47,053 nt of DNA from Candidatus Nitrosopumilus salarius BD31 (GTDB taxonomy: Archaea; Thermoproteota; Nitrososphaeria; Nitrososphaerales; Nitrosopumilaceae), in NCBI RefSeq assembly GCF_000242875.2, contig NZ_AEXL02000161.1, forward strand, positions 1 to 47,053, given 5' to 3'. This document shows positions 17,106 through 24,936 of this stretch, piece after piece (the stretch's first letter is position 1; every line of letters starts with the position of its first letter). A program made the translations under genes and the position numbers. A model generated the notes under the pieces. The model saw only the letters and a list, made by a program, of their open reading frames with translations, ran no database searches and was not told the origin of the DNA.

Positions 17106-17252
17106 ATGTCCACTGTACTTCAGTACAAACATGACCCGACTCCAGCAACCTCTCTGGTTGAACGTGAGGCCAAAAACCCCGATTCAACTAGAATTACTGC
17201 ATTGGATATGGTTGGATTAACTTGGATTTTACAAGATGATGACCTTAAGTAA
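17106..17252 (+). CDS. small hypothetical protein, 48 aa
   Basis: An ATG at 17106 opens a frame ending at TAA 17252. The peptide begins MSTVLQYKHDPTPATSLVER and ends MVGLTWILQDDDLK. Composition and codon use look protein-like, and the frame lies on the strand of its neighbours, 21 bp before the next gene. No known family was recognised, and a spurious frame cannot be excluded. Confidence 0.45.
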   Translation: MSTVLQYKHDPTPATSLVEREAKNPDSTRITALDMVGLTWILQDDDLK

Positions 17253-17273
17253 TATGTTCTCAAGAGAAAAACA

Positions 17274-18302
17274 ATGACAAACAAAACAACAATTATAGCA
17301 ATTTTTGCAGTTACTGTTCTTTTAACAGGAACAATTGCAGGACCTATTGGATTAGTTCAATCAGCTGACGCCCTAAAAAGTAAAGGTACTTCAGCTAGTG
17401 CCATTAATTCAAAAAAAGTCTGTGGTGATAGATTATGTTCTGAAAAATCAACAGAAATAAAATCTCCTGAGAAAAAGAAAGAAGAAGTAAAACAAGAAAA
17501 GAAAACAGAAGCTGCTGAAAAAGCTAAAGACGTTCCAAAAAAAGATACTAAAGAAGAAACAATGATGATGGCTAAAGAACAAGCTTCATTAAAAGTTCCA
17601 AAAACCATAACTGGCACAATTACATCTGTGCAAGATCCTGGTCAAGGACACGAAGGACATCAATTAGCAATCATTTTACCACCTAGCGAAAATACCTACA
17701 GAGGTTATCTGACATACACTGCATCTGAAAAAGTTCAGCTTGTGGCATTGCATGGTCCTCTAAAAACAGGTATGGACAAAGGACAGCCAATTTGGACTGT
17801 TGATGGTAAAACAAAGTTCGGTCTTACATTTGTGGATAATGAAAACTCTGCTGGAGTATGGCAGTTTTCAGGAAATGCAATAGCAGTTCATACAAAGAAT
17901 GCTGAACCATTTACGGTAACCTACTCTGTAACCTATAATGAGATTGCAAAAGATAGTACACGAATTATCAAAGGAACAATGACATCTGCACAAGATCCAG
18001 GAATTGGACATGAATCACATCAGCTTGCAGTATTGCTTGCTCCAAGCGATTCACCATATGCAGGATATGTGACTTTTGATGCATCTGAACCAGTTCAGGT
18101 TGTAACTCTCATAGGTCCAATACCAAAAACAGATCTTAAAGCAGTCCCAAGCTGGACTCCTGATGGCAAAACATACTATGCATTGGTACTAGTTCCAGCA
18201 AAATCTTCTGGCTCTGTTGCTTTCTCGGGTAATGCAGTTGCACTTCATACCATGAAAGACACACCATTCACTGTAAGCTACTCACTAGTGCTTACAAAAT
18301 AA
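17274..18302 (+). CDS. secreted protein with two tandem homologous domains
   Basis: The product is 342 aa. It has a signal peptide (residues about 1-33, ending QSADA) and a Lys/Glu-rich linker to about residue 110. Two copies of a domain of about 110 aa follow, at residues 115-225 and 232-342. Matching landmarks in both are QDPGQGHEGHQLAI versus QDPGIGHESHQLAV, GYLTYTASEKVQ versus GYVTFDASEPVQ, and FSGNAIAVHT versus FSGNAVALHT. The GHExHQ histidines could bind metal, but this is only suggested by spacing. A poly-T run follows the gene. Function is unknown; extracellular location is likely. Confidence 0.8.
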   Translation: MTNKTTIIAIFAVTVLLTGTIAGPIGLVQSADALKSKGTSASAINSKKVCGDRLCSEKSTEIKSPEKKKEEVKQEKKTEAAEKAKDVPKKDTKEETMMMAKEQASLKVPKTITGTITSVQDPGQGHEGHQLAIILPPSENTYRGYLTYTASEKVQLVALHGPLKTGMDKGQPIWTVDGKTKFGLTFVDNENSAGVWQFSGNAIAVHTKNAEPFTVTYSVTYNEIAKDSTRIIKGTMTSAQDPGIGHESHQLAVLLAPSDSPYAGYVTFDASEPVQVVTLIGPIPKTDLKAVPSWTPDGKTYYALVLVPAKSSGSVAFSGNAVALHTMKDTPFTVSYSLVLTK

Positions 18303-18317
18303 CCCCTTTTTTTCTCA
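18303..18317 (+). terminator. poly-T terminator
   Basis: The sequence cccctttttttctca directly after the stop of the secreted double-domain protein is a typical archaeal oligo-T termination site; no hairpin precedes it. Confidence 0.45.
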
Positions 18318-18479
18318 TTAATTATTTGATTACTCATCCCAATTCTCTTTTTATGTAAAAAACAATCTCTATGAACAAAAAATTATTCATAACTCTTACA
18401 TTTTTTCTCTAAATCGATGTGTTAAAGGGAGTACAATGATGGTTTTACAGTTATTAATGGGGATTTCATCAATCCCGTT

Positions 18480-18935
18480 ATGCCTAGTATTCAAGACCAA
18501 AGTTGGATCAGACTTTGGAAGGAAAATAGTCCTGAAATACGTGACCGTGTAGTTGCATGGCGTAAACAAGCTGCAGTCACCCGTATTGACAAACCTAGTA
18601 GATTACAAAGAGCTAGAAGATTAGGCTACAAAGCAAAACAAGGAATCATCGTTGTTAGAATGAGAGTTGGCACAGGTGGTATGAGAAAACAAAGACCTAC
18701 TGGTGGTAGACGACCAAAACATCTTGGTGTTACAAGAATAAAGGCTGATGACAATATGAAAACTGTTGCAAATAGAAGGGTTATCCAAAGATATCCGAAC
18801 ATGAAATTTTTAGGTTCTTACTTTATCTATAAAGACGGAAAACATTATTGGTTTGAAGTTATCTTGGCAGATCCATCACACCCAAGAATTATTCAGGATA
18901 AAGAAATAAACAAACGAATATCTCACACTGCATAA
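18480..18935 (+). CDS. rpl15e: ribosomal protein L15e (eL15)
   Basis: The product is 151 aa and very basic. It has the L15e core: RRLGYKAKQGIIVVRMRVG, then GGMRKQRPTGGRRPKHLGV and RRVIQRYPNMKFLGSYFIY. L15e is a large-subunit protein found in archaea and eukaryotes. The ATG follows a ttattaat box by about 25 bases, which suggests a leaderless transcript. The next gene starts one base after the stop. Confidence 0.96.
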   Translation: MPSIQDQSWIRLWKENSPEIRDRVVAWRKQAAVTRIDKPSRLQRARRLGYKAKQGIIVVRMRVGTGGMRKQRPTGGRRPKHLGVTRIKADDNMKTVANRRVIQRYPNMKFLGSYFIYKDGKHYWFEVILADPSHPRIIQDKEINKRISHTA

Positions 18936-18936
18936 G

Positions 18937-19479
18937 TTGAAAATTCTATTTTTAATTTCAATTGTATTTCTATCTATGTTAATTCCTGCTTATGGTCAGT
19001 TATCTGATGCAACTGGATTGGTAAATCGACTAGATGTGGAAACAGGTGGACACAACTTTGAAGTTGAAGTCGTTTCAAATTTTGAAATTCCTGATTTTGA
19101 ATTTGATGTAGATGAGAAGAGACTAACTATACACATCAATAGTGGTTTGAAAAATAATTTAGGTGAGATGCAAATTCCTAAAGGATTTTTGGGAGGCAAT
19201 CTCACATTTAATCTCAATGACCAGCAATATTTTCCAAAAATAAAATCAAATGAAAAAATTTCTTTTGTAACATTAAACTTTACAGGAACTGGCAATAACA
19301 AACTGGATATCTATGGAAGCACATATCTTTCTGGTTTGACTGAGATGGAACAACAGGAAATAATTCCTATACAAGAAGACATCGAAGATGATTACTCCTG
19401 GTTGTTGATACTGGCAGGTTCACTGTGTGTCTCAGGGCTCATAGTGATGAAGAAAAGAAAGAAACCCTTGAGTAAATAA
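18937..19479 (+). CDS. membrane-anchored extracellular protein, 180 aa
   Basis: The start is TTG at 18937, one base after the L15e stop, so it is coupled to the ribosomal gene. The product has a signal peptide (KILFLISIVFLSMLIPAYG), a beta-rich extracellular region, and a C-terminal membrane helix (SWLLILAGSLCVSGLIVM) followed by a basic KKRKK tail. This is the layout of archaeal surface proteins held by a C-terminal anchor with the bulk outside. No domain family was recognised. Confidence 0.75.
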   Translation: MKILFLISIVFLSMLIPAYGQLSDATGLVNRLDVETGGHNFEVEVVSNFEIPDFEFDVDEKRLTIHINSGLKNNLGEMQIPKGFLGGNLTFNLNDQQYFPKIKSNEKISFVTLNFTGTGNNKLDIYGSTYLSGLTEMEQQEIIPIQEDIEDDYSWLLILAGSLCVSGLIVMKKRKKPLSK

Positions 19480-19572
19480 GATATCTTCTGTTTCCACAAA
19501 ATTTTATTCTGGATTAGTCTCCCTTACAACTTGATAGTGATACTTTTAGTTCATTGATGTAAAATACAATTA

Positions 19573-19791
19573 ATGGCAGACTGTGCTCATACTTGGAGAA
19601 AGAAACTACGCTTACAGGAATTGATGATTATTGCGAGAAAAGAACTGGAATTAGGTAAGGATGTTTCACAAGTATACAAAATACTAGAAGAGCAAATGAG
19701 TATTCGTTGGAGATTTGTTGGAACCACTAAAAAACAATATCTTGACGATGTGACAAAAATTTTGGCAAATCAGTACGTTTTGACTGTGTGA
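19573..19791 (+). CDS. small hypothetical helical protein, 72 aa
   Basis: The protein begins MADCAHTWRKKLRLQELMII and is predicted to be mostly helical, with charged and leucine-rich segments (ARKELELGKDVSQVYKILEE). It is convergent with the following thioredoxin-like gene, with one base between the stops. I recognise no family and no ligand motif. Confidence 0.7.
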   Translation: MADCAHTWRKKLRLQELMIIARKELELGKDVSQVYKILEEQMSIRWRFVGTTKKQYLDDVTKILANQYVLTV

Positions 19792-19792
19792 T

Positions 19793-20455
19793 TTAGTCTT
19801 CTTTTAGTAATTTTTGAATCAATGCCTCAACATGACCTGCTTGTCCAAACGAGACATCTCTGAGTATTCCCTTTCTGTCTACCAGTATTGTTGATGGCGT
19901 TCCTTGCAGGGCAAATTTTTCAAAAGTCTCAGCTGAATACTCTTTTGATTTCATGTAACTCTTTACTCTCTCGATGATCTGTTTTTTGTATTCTTCTGGT
20001 TGTGAATCAAATTCAGGAATTTGAGGATAGATAAACTGCAAAATCTTTTCTTGACTAATTTCTCCTGATGTCTTTGTTAGGTTGTCCATCCCTAATGGAA
20101 ATGGGATCTTAAATGGTAATTTACCATCTTTTAATTGACCATACATTGAAAGTGCCTCTTTTGTTTCGCCAACTACTTCGCCAGTCTCCACAAGCATCTT
20201 CAAATTTTCTAATGTGTTTTTATCAAAATCTTCAAAAGCAGTTGCAATTCCTAAAACTCGTACTCCCTCATCTTTGTATTTGTTGTAGATGTTGATTGCT
20301 TCTGGAATTGCATGCATGAAACATCCAGGACAATTTACCTGAAAGACTTCGACTAGTACAATATGATCTTTTTCTTGATCAAAATTTGTTGGAGCACCTT
20401 GCACCCATTCTGAAACTCCAAAATTCGGTGCCTTTTCACCAATTATTGCACTCAT
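19793..20455 (-). CDS. thioredoxin-fold redoxin (TlpA/AhpC-TSA-like)
   Basis: The product is 220 aa. The redox motif is seen as FQVNCPGCFMHAIPEA near residues 37-52, a CPGC active site at the start of a thioredoxin helix. The cis-Pro region is in LQGTPSTILVDRKGILRDV near residue 190. A large helical insertion lies between, which makes it longer than a plain TlpA domain (about 140-170 aa). There is no signal peptide, so it probably works in the cytoplasm as a thiol reductase or peroxiredoxin-like protein. The exact partner is not known. Confidence 0.82.
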   Translation of the reverse strand: MSAIIGEKAPNFGVSEWVQGAPTNFDQEKDHIVLVEVFQVNCPGCFMHAIPEAINIYNKYKDEGVRVLGIATAFEDFDKNTLENLKMLVETGEVVGETKEALSMYGQLKDGKLPFKIPFPLGMDNLTKTSGEISQEKILQFIYPQIPEFDSQPEEYKKQIIERVKSYMKSKEYSAETFEKFALQGTPSTILVDRKGILRDVSFGQAGHVEALIQKLLKED

Positions 20456-20554
20456 TGTGTATCATTATTTTTTTTCCATTAAATACATAACTCTGCTAAT
20501 TTCAGATTTTTTCTCAAGTAGCCTAATATAGGACACAGAAAACTCAAAAACAAA

Positions 20555-21043
20555 TTGCAAGCAGTAACTGATGAACGATTAGCACTTTTCGCAGAAATGG
20601 AATCAAAATATGAACAAAAAGATACTGCATATTTTGTTTCACTTTTGGAACATCCTGATTACGTGGTAAGGACAAGAGTTGCTTGTATTTTGGTAGATTT
20701 TGGAGGCGAAGATAAAGTGCCTTACATTGCCAAAGTTTTAAAAAATGATAAAAATGAATTGGTACGACATGAGGCTGCCTTTGCATTAGGTCAGATGTCT
20801 TATTCTAGTGCAATTCCACCGCTTACTGATGCAACGCTTCATGATCCGAGCATGTTTGTAAGACATGAGGCTGCAATTGCTTTGGGTGTTGTTGGAAATA
20901 AAGAGGCAAAAGCTGCTCTGCAACAGGCATTAAGCGATCCAGACTTGCCAGTCGTAGAGTCTGCTGTTGTAGCATTATCTAATATTGAATTTATGGAAAA
21001 GTTAAGTAAGAATGAACAGTTTGCAAAGTTAACAGGTGGATGA
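20555..21043 (+). CDS. HEAT-repeat (PBS lyase-type) protein
   Basis: The 162-aa protein is built from about four HEAT-like repeats; clear units are DYVVRTRVACILVDFGGE, NELVRHEAAFALGQMS and SMFVRHEAAIALGVVGNKEA, each with the R-x-x-A-x-x-A-L-G pattern. Such proteins are scaffolds that bind partner proteins. The start is TTG 20555; a taatata box about 25 bases upstream supports it, and no ATG is available near. It ends one or two codons into the next gene, so the pair is probably cotranscribed with the cupredoxin protein. Confidence 0.85.
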   Translation: MQAVTDERLALFAEMESKYEQKDTAYFVSLLEHPDYVVRTRVACILVDFGGEDKVPYIAKVLKNDKNELVRHEAAFALGQMSYSSAIPPLTDATLHDPSMFVRHEAAIALGVVGNKEAKAALQQALSDPDLPVVESAVVALSNIEFMEKLSKNEQFAKLTGG

Positions 21044-21044
21044 G

Positions 21045-22334
21045 ATGAATTTCGCATATGGTGTAATTGCAATTGTTGGTGTTTTAGCTGCAATCTCTAT
21101 TGGGTTTATCGCAATGGATCCTAATTTTATCATTGAACCACGTGTTGTTGAAGCAAAACCAGTTGCATGTACTTTGGAATGGGCACCAATGTGTGGTGTT
21201 GATGGTGTGACTTATGGTAATTCATGTATGCTAGATGCTGCAAATGTAAAATTAGATCATTCAGGTGAATGTGTGGTAAAAGAAATTTCTGTTCACTCTA
21301 GTATTATGCCGGGTATGGCAACAGTTGGAGATGTTTTACTAATTGAAGTTGAATTCAGAGACGATGATGGCAATGTTGTAGACCATGTAAATTATGATAT
21401 TTTTGCTACACAAGATGGGAAAACAATTCTATCAGAGCCTGGCGCTCACAGACATCCAGGAAAACATCCTATCCATGAAACTGCAGTGTTGGGTGACTCT
21501 GATGTTGAAATCAAAGTAATTGTTCAAGGTTTAGGCCATGGTGAAGATATCACAGGACCCAAAGGAATTGAAACTATGATGACTGTTACTCCTCAAGCAG
21601 CAGAAGTTCCAGTGGTTTCTGGAATGGTCGTAGCTCCTGAGACTCACACTGTATCCATTCCACAAGGCTCTAGTACTCCAGGATGTGATGAGACTGACTC
21701 TTGTTATGTTCCATCATCTTTGGAGATTAGAGTTGGTGACACTGTATCTTGGAGCAATGATGATTCAGCAGCTCACACAGTAACTAGTGGAAGTATAGGG
21801 GGTACAGATGGTGTGTTTGATTCAAGTTTGTTTATGGCAGGAACCACTTTTGAATTTACATTTGATGAGGCAGGAACCTATGACTATTTCTGCATGGTTC
21901 ATCCTTGGATGACTGGCAAGATTATTGTTAATGAAGTCAAAGACATGATGGCTCCAGAATCTGAACCAGCAATGGAAGAACCAGTAATGGAAGAACCTGT
22001 AACTAAAGAACCACTTTCTGACCTTGAAATAATGACTCAAGTCATAGTTTCAGTACCACCAGGTGTTGCAGTTCCTGGATGCGAAGATGATCATTCTTGT
22101 TATTCTCCTTACGAAGTTACAGTATCTGCTGGTGACAAAGTTACTTGGATGAATGATGATTCAGCAGCTCATACAGTAACTAGTGGAAGTGCTAGTGCTG
22201 GATTGACTGGGGTGTTTGACTCTGGATTGTTTATGTCTGGATCTACTTTTGAGCATACATTTGATGAGGCAGGAACCTATGACTATTTCTGCATGGTTCA
22301 TCCTTGGATGAGCGGTAAAGTTATTGTAAATTAG
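21045..22334 (+). CDS. secreted Kazal-domain protein with two plastocyanin-like domains
   Basis: The product is 429 aa from ATG 21045 (a GTG at 21036 would overlap the HEAT gene). An N-terminal membrane helix (residues about 4-25) is followed by a Kazal-type module with EWAPMCGVDGVTYGNSCML. Next is a beta domain with HRHPGKHPIHE, and then two blue-copper domains. Each cupredoxin has the ligands His in SAAHTVTSG and Cys-His-Met in YFCMVHPWM. They are joined by a short EEPVMEEPV linker. It could carry electrons at the outer face of the membrane in ammonia oxidation; the Kazal and middle domains are unusual company. The two copper domains share near-identical DNA. Confidence 0.9.
   Translation: MNFAYGVIAIVGVLAAISIGFIAMDPNFIIEPRVVEAKPVACTLEWAPMCGVDGVTYGNSCMLDAANVKLDHSGECVVKEISVHSSIMPGMATVGDVLLIEVEFRDDDGNVVDHVNYDIFATQDGKTILSEPGAHRHPGKHPIHETAVLGDSDVEIKVIVQGLGHGEDITGPKGIETMMTVTPQAAEVPVVSGMVVAPETHTVSIPQGSSTPGCDETDSCYVPSSLEIRVGDTVSWSNDDSAAHTVTSGSIGGTDGVFDSSLFMAGTTFEFTFDEAGTYDYFCMVHPWMTGKIIVNEVKDMMAPESEPAMEEPVMEEPVTKEPLSDLEIMTQVIVSVPPGVAVPGCEDDHSCYSPYEVTVSAGDKVTWMNDDSAAHTVTSGSASAGLTGVFDSGLFMSGSTFEHTFDEAGTYDYFCMVHPWMSGKVIVN
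21857..22311 (+). repeat. 56-bp exact direct repeats in the two cupredoxin domains
   Basis: Bases 21857-21912 and 22256-22311 are identical over 56 bp and cover the codons for FDEAGTYDYFCMVHPWM. A second shared block, aatgatgattcagcagctca, is found in both domains around 21755 and 22152. Identity at silent sites shows a recent duplication or gene conversion. Confidence 0.92.
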
Positions 22335-22414
22335 TATTCTTGAACTTGTACAGAAATCAAGAATATGTAAAAAGTTCAGTAGCAGTATAAAAATATGGAC
22401 TAGTTCTGATTGAA

Positions 22415-22837
22415 CTATTTGACTACTAGTACTGGAATCTTTGTTTTGTGCATGACATAGTTTGATGTGCTTCCAAGAAATGCTTCTTTTGCGCCACCAA
22501 CTCCTCTTGCACCAATTACGATCATGTCAAATTTTCCTTGTTGTGCAAATTTAACAACTTCAGAACCAGTATTTCCTCCACCTGTTTTGTATTTGAAAGT
22601 AGCACCAGCTTTTTGAGCTTTATTCATTGCAGGACCAATAGCTTTGACTGCTTTTGTTTGTGCATCATCTTTCATTTTTTGTGTGTATTTTATTCCGGCA
22701 GTAATTGGTAAATGAAATACGTAAAATCCAGTAATTTCAGCATTACTTTTTTTTGCAATCTCAATTGCCCTATCTAATCCTCTCATAGAATTTGTTGATC
22801 CATCCAGAGGGACCAGAATTTTATTGAATTTTGCCAT
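22415..22837 (-). CDS. universal stress protein (UspA family)
   Basis: The product is 140 aa, the usual single-domain size. It starts with KILVPLDGSTNSMRGLDRAI. The ATP-binding pattern G2xG9xG(S/T) is complete in IGARGVGGAKEAFLGSTSNY, so it belongs to the nucleotide-binding branch. It is a cytoplasmic protein that dimerises; its role in stress or growth control is not known in detail. It is convergent with the cupredoxin gene. Confidence 0.93.
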   Translation of the reverse strand: MAKFNKILVPLDGSTNSMRGLDRAIEIAKKSNAEITGFYVFHLPITAGIKYTQKMKDDAQTKAVKAIGPAMNKAQKAGATFKYKTGGGNTGSEVVKFAQQGKFDMIVIGARGVGGAKEAFLGSTSNYVMHKTKIPVLVVK

Positions 22838-22920
22838 ATGTTAATTCATAATATTTCTAATATAAAAAGCCCATTAATTTCCAAAATTGAAAATTAAATT
22901 GTAATCGAAATAGATGTTTC

Positions 22921-23025
22921 TTATAATATCATGACTTTACTACCTTCTGGACTAGATTCAAATTTGTAAATCTGTTCTACAGTTGAATCTTCAAAGATTT
23001 TGTACTGTTCGACTGGAAAAGCCTA
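22921..23025 (-). pseudogene. possible gene remnant
   Basis: The minus strand holds a start-less frame ending at TAA 22921 that reads FPVEQYKIFEDSTVEQIYKF and then ESSPEGSKVMIL, which looks like a real C-terminus. A second frame just upstream reads IETPFETTLGFSSRTVQNL. Together they suggest a small gene broken by a frameshift, between the UspA gene and a 48-aa gene. Evidence is composition only; no family was recognised. Confidence 0.25.
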
Positions 23026-23062
23026 AAGTTGTCTCAAAAGGAGTTTCGATTATACATAGAAT

Positions 23063-23209
23063 TTATGGAATACGATGTGTATCATTTGAAATTTTATCTA
23101 ATTTTTCACTAATTCCTTTCATGGTAGCATGCAATAGTCGAACTTCTTCGAGAATGATTTTCAATGTGTCATTGACATTATCAATGTGTGGAATTTCATC
23201 AGTTCCCAT
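23063..23209 (-). CDS. small helical hypothetical protein, 48 aa
   Basis: ATG 23209 to TAA 23063. The peptide begins MGTDEIPHIDNVNDTLKIIL and continues with heptad-like EEVRLLHATMKGISEKLDKI, suggesting a short coiled coil. It lies on the same strand as the restriction-like pair that follows it on the map, with its end close to the possible remnant. Function is unknown. Confidence 0.45.
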   Translation of the reverse strand: MGTDEIPHIDNVNDTLKIILEEVRLLHATMKGISEKLDKISNDTHRIP

Positions 23210-23256
23210 ATTTTGATTTACAATTACAATGATAAAAAAAGTTCTTTTTGCTAGTT

Positions 23257-23787
23257 TTAATGAAAAAGTGCTAATTTTGATTTTTGTTCATCCGATAATA
23301 GTATAGAATTATTTGTGTTGTTGGGATAAAGTTCAGCCTTTTGCCAGTGTTCCTTTGACACACTAGTTGCAACTCCAATTCGCAGTCTCTTGTTTTTCAA
23401 AATTTCAACTAATTTTTTATGATCAAAAAGAAAAACAGAGTCTATTATCCATGGACGTGAAGTACCTCTAGAAGATGATGCAGGTGAATGAGGGCCAGTA
23501 AGAACAAGATAATAATCTGGAGGAGACGCTGTGGTGTTTATATCTAGAATTCCTTCACATTTTCCATAAAATTTTACATTAACATGCTTATTGGATAAAT
23601 TTCCTGTTCGAAAAAAACCGTCACTTCCTTTATTTGTTGCAGAGTTCCTTAATTCAATATCGAAAATTTTAGATGCAATGTATTCTCCTAGATGTCCTTT
23701 TTCAGCAGGTCTGTCAATAATTTGTGAAATTTCAGAGTCTATTGCATTTCTTTTTGAAATTAAATCTGCTAAATCGTTAATAGTTAT
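23257..23787 (-). CDS. conserved protein of a modification/restriction-type family, ATA start
   Basis: On the minus strand the frame is open from a TGA at 23796 to TAA 23257 and shows a dense conserved pattern: LADLISKRNAIDSEISQIID, GHLGEYIASKIFDIEL, SDGFFRTGNLSNKHVNVKFY, PDYYLVLTGPHSP and RPWIIDSVFLFD. I recall this pattern from a bacterial family of unknown function (I believe DUF6998). No ATG, GTG or TTG occurs before the conserved region. A ggtga ribosome-binding motif is six bases before ATA 23787, giving the natural start MTINDLADL. It overlaps the operon of the SRA-like gene by proximity (17 bp). The acidic/lysine pattern could be a nuclease-like fold, but that is inference. Confidence 0.7.
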   Translation of the reverse strand: MTINDLADLISKRNAIDSEISQIIDRPAEKGHLGEYIASKIFDIELRNSATNKGSDGFFRTGNLSNKHVNVKFYGKCEGILDINTTASPPDYYLVLTGPHSPASSSRGTSRPWIIDSVFLFDHKKLVEILKNKRLRIGVATSVSKEHWQKAELYPNNTNNSILLSDEQKSKLALFH

Positions 23788-23804
23788 TCCAATTCACCCT
23801 TTTT

Positions 23805-24350
23805 CTATTTTAATAAAAATACAAAGACTTTTCTATTTTTTCCATTCTTGTCTGGTTGACTATCTGGAATCACATCTTTTACATTTACTTCTCCTACATA
23901 TTGATGGTTACTGTTGGCATTGTGTTGCCAGAAAAGATGAACTTTGTAATTATTTTGCGCAGCGTTTTTTAGTAAACCATTGTCGCCATCAAGAGTTTGG
24001 TCCCCGATTAACCCTTTTCCAACATACCTGTAGATTCCAGTTTCTTTATCGTATTTGTCCAAATAGACATTAGTTTGATTTGGTTTTAACACATGTGCAT
24101 TTCTAAATAAAACAATTATTCTCAGTTCTCTATTTGGATTAATTCCACTCATCAGTCCTAATCCTAATTTTTTTCGAATCTCTTTTTGTACATAATACTC
24201 ATCTTTGATGTATGGGAATGATTCATTTTCAGAATAAACAGGCTTTTTTGTTGGATTTTTTGTATTAGGGTTGTAATCGTCACAGTTTTGGCATTTGAAA
24301 CCCTCAAAAGTTTTAATTTTCTTTGATTTACAAATGTCACAAAACTCCAT
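23805..24350 (-). CDS. zinc ribbon plus SRA-like (modified-DNA reader) protein
   Basis: The product is 181 aa. An N-terminal zinc ribbon is visible (FCDICKSKK and CQNCDDYN; two CxxC pairs). The core then has RIIVLFRNAH, YVGKGLIGDQTLDGDNGLL and NNYKVHLFWQH, the pattern of the SRA-like domains found in ScoMcrA-type, modification-dependent restriction enzymes (YtGeGxxGDQ...N.aL). Such domains recognise methylated or otherwise modified DNA. No nuclease motif is present in this protein, so cleavage would need a partner, such as the next gene or the HNH mini-protein. Similarity was judged by eye and is moderately sure. Confidence 0.65.
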   Translation of the reverse strand: MEFCDICKSKKIKTFEGFKCQNCDDYNPNTKNPTKKPVYSENESFPYIKDEYYVQKEIRKKLGLGLMSGINPNRELRIIVLFRNAHVLKPNQTNVYLDKYDKETGIYRYVGKGLIGDQTLDGDNGLLKNAAQNNYKVHLFWQHNANSNHQYVGEVNVKDVIPDSQPDKNGKNRKVFVFLLK

Positions 24351-24504
24351 TAATGAATTAATGAGGATTCTATGAACTTAAGCATATTGACAAATTTGGT
24401 TTACAGGACGAGTTGTTTAGTAATACTTGAAAAGTGTGAAAATTAAATTCAAATCTCTTTTGGTTAGCAATTCCCGTCTGTTTAGAAATTATTGGCTAAA
24501 AACA

Positions 24505-24702
24505 TCATTTTCTCCTATCAATATCAAATCCACAAACATTTTTTAGATAATTTTTATATTTTTCTTGCTGAGTATGGCATTCTGGACAGATGTAAATTTT
24601 TGGAGTTCTATCTTGATTATCTAGATACTCTACAACATGATGTTCTTCAAGTTCTGTTTTTTGTTTTCCACAAATTCCACATGCCCCAGCTCTGACACTC
24701 AT
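24505..24702 (-). CDS. HNH-like mini zinc protein, 65 aa
   Basis: The 65-aa protein contains CGICGKQKTELEEHHVVEYL, then ICPECHTQQEKYKNYL, that is two CxxC pairs around a double His, the layout of a small HNH (beta-beta-alpha-metal) nuclease. The second catalytic region (Asn/His) is weak: HTQQEK follows the second CxxC. It is encoded upstream of the SRA-like gene on the same strand, so a shared restriction role is plausible. It may also be a zinc finger without catalysis. Confidence 0.65.
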   Translation of the reverse strand: MSVRAGACGICGKQKTELEEHHVVEYLDNQDRTPKIYICPECHTQQEKYKNYLKNVCGFDIDRRK

Positions 24703-24936
24703 GAAATATCTGAAATAATCATGAAGATAAATCTTTTAGATATTTTATGCCTATTTTTGGGTGTATAATTGGTGACATTTGGATGTACTTACTATTTCTA
24801 AATGATATTCTATGTCTTTAGATGTTTATTGATCATGTGATTATCTTTTGGTCTGAGGATTAATTTTAAGAAATTTTTTTGTCATTGTTAAAAAAGTAAT
24901 TTATGTTCAGTAACAATTTTGTTCATGTGATTCTCC

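Noticed and set aside
23591-24073. Plus-strand 160-codon open frame
   Set aside because: It overlaps two minus-strand frames with clear conserved motifs, and its own peptide lacks any pattern.
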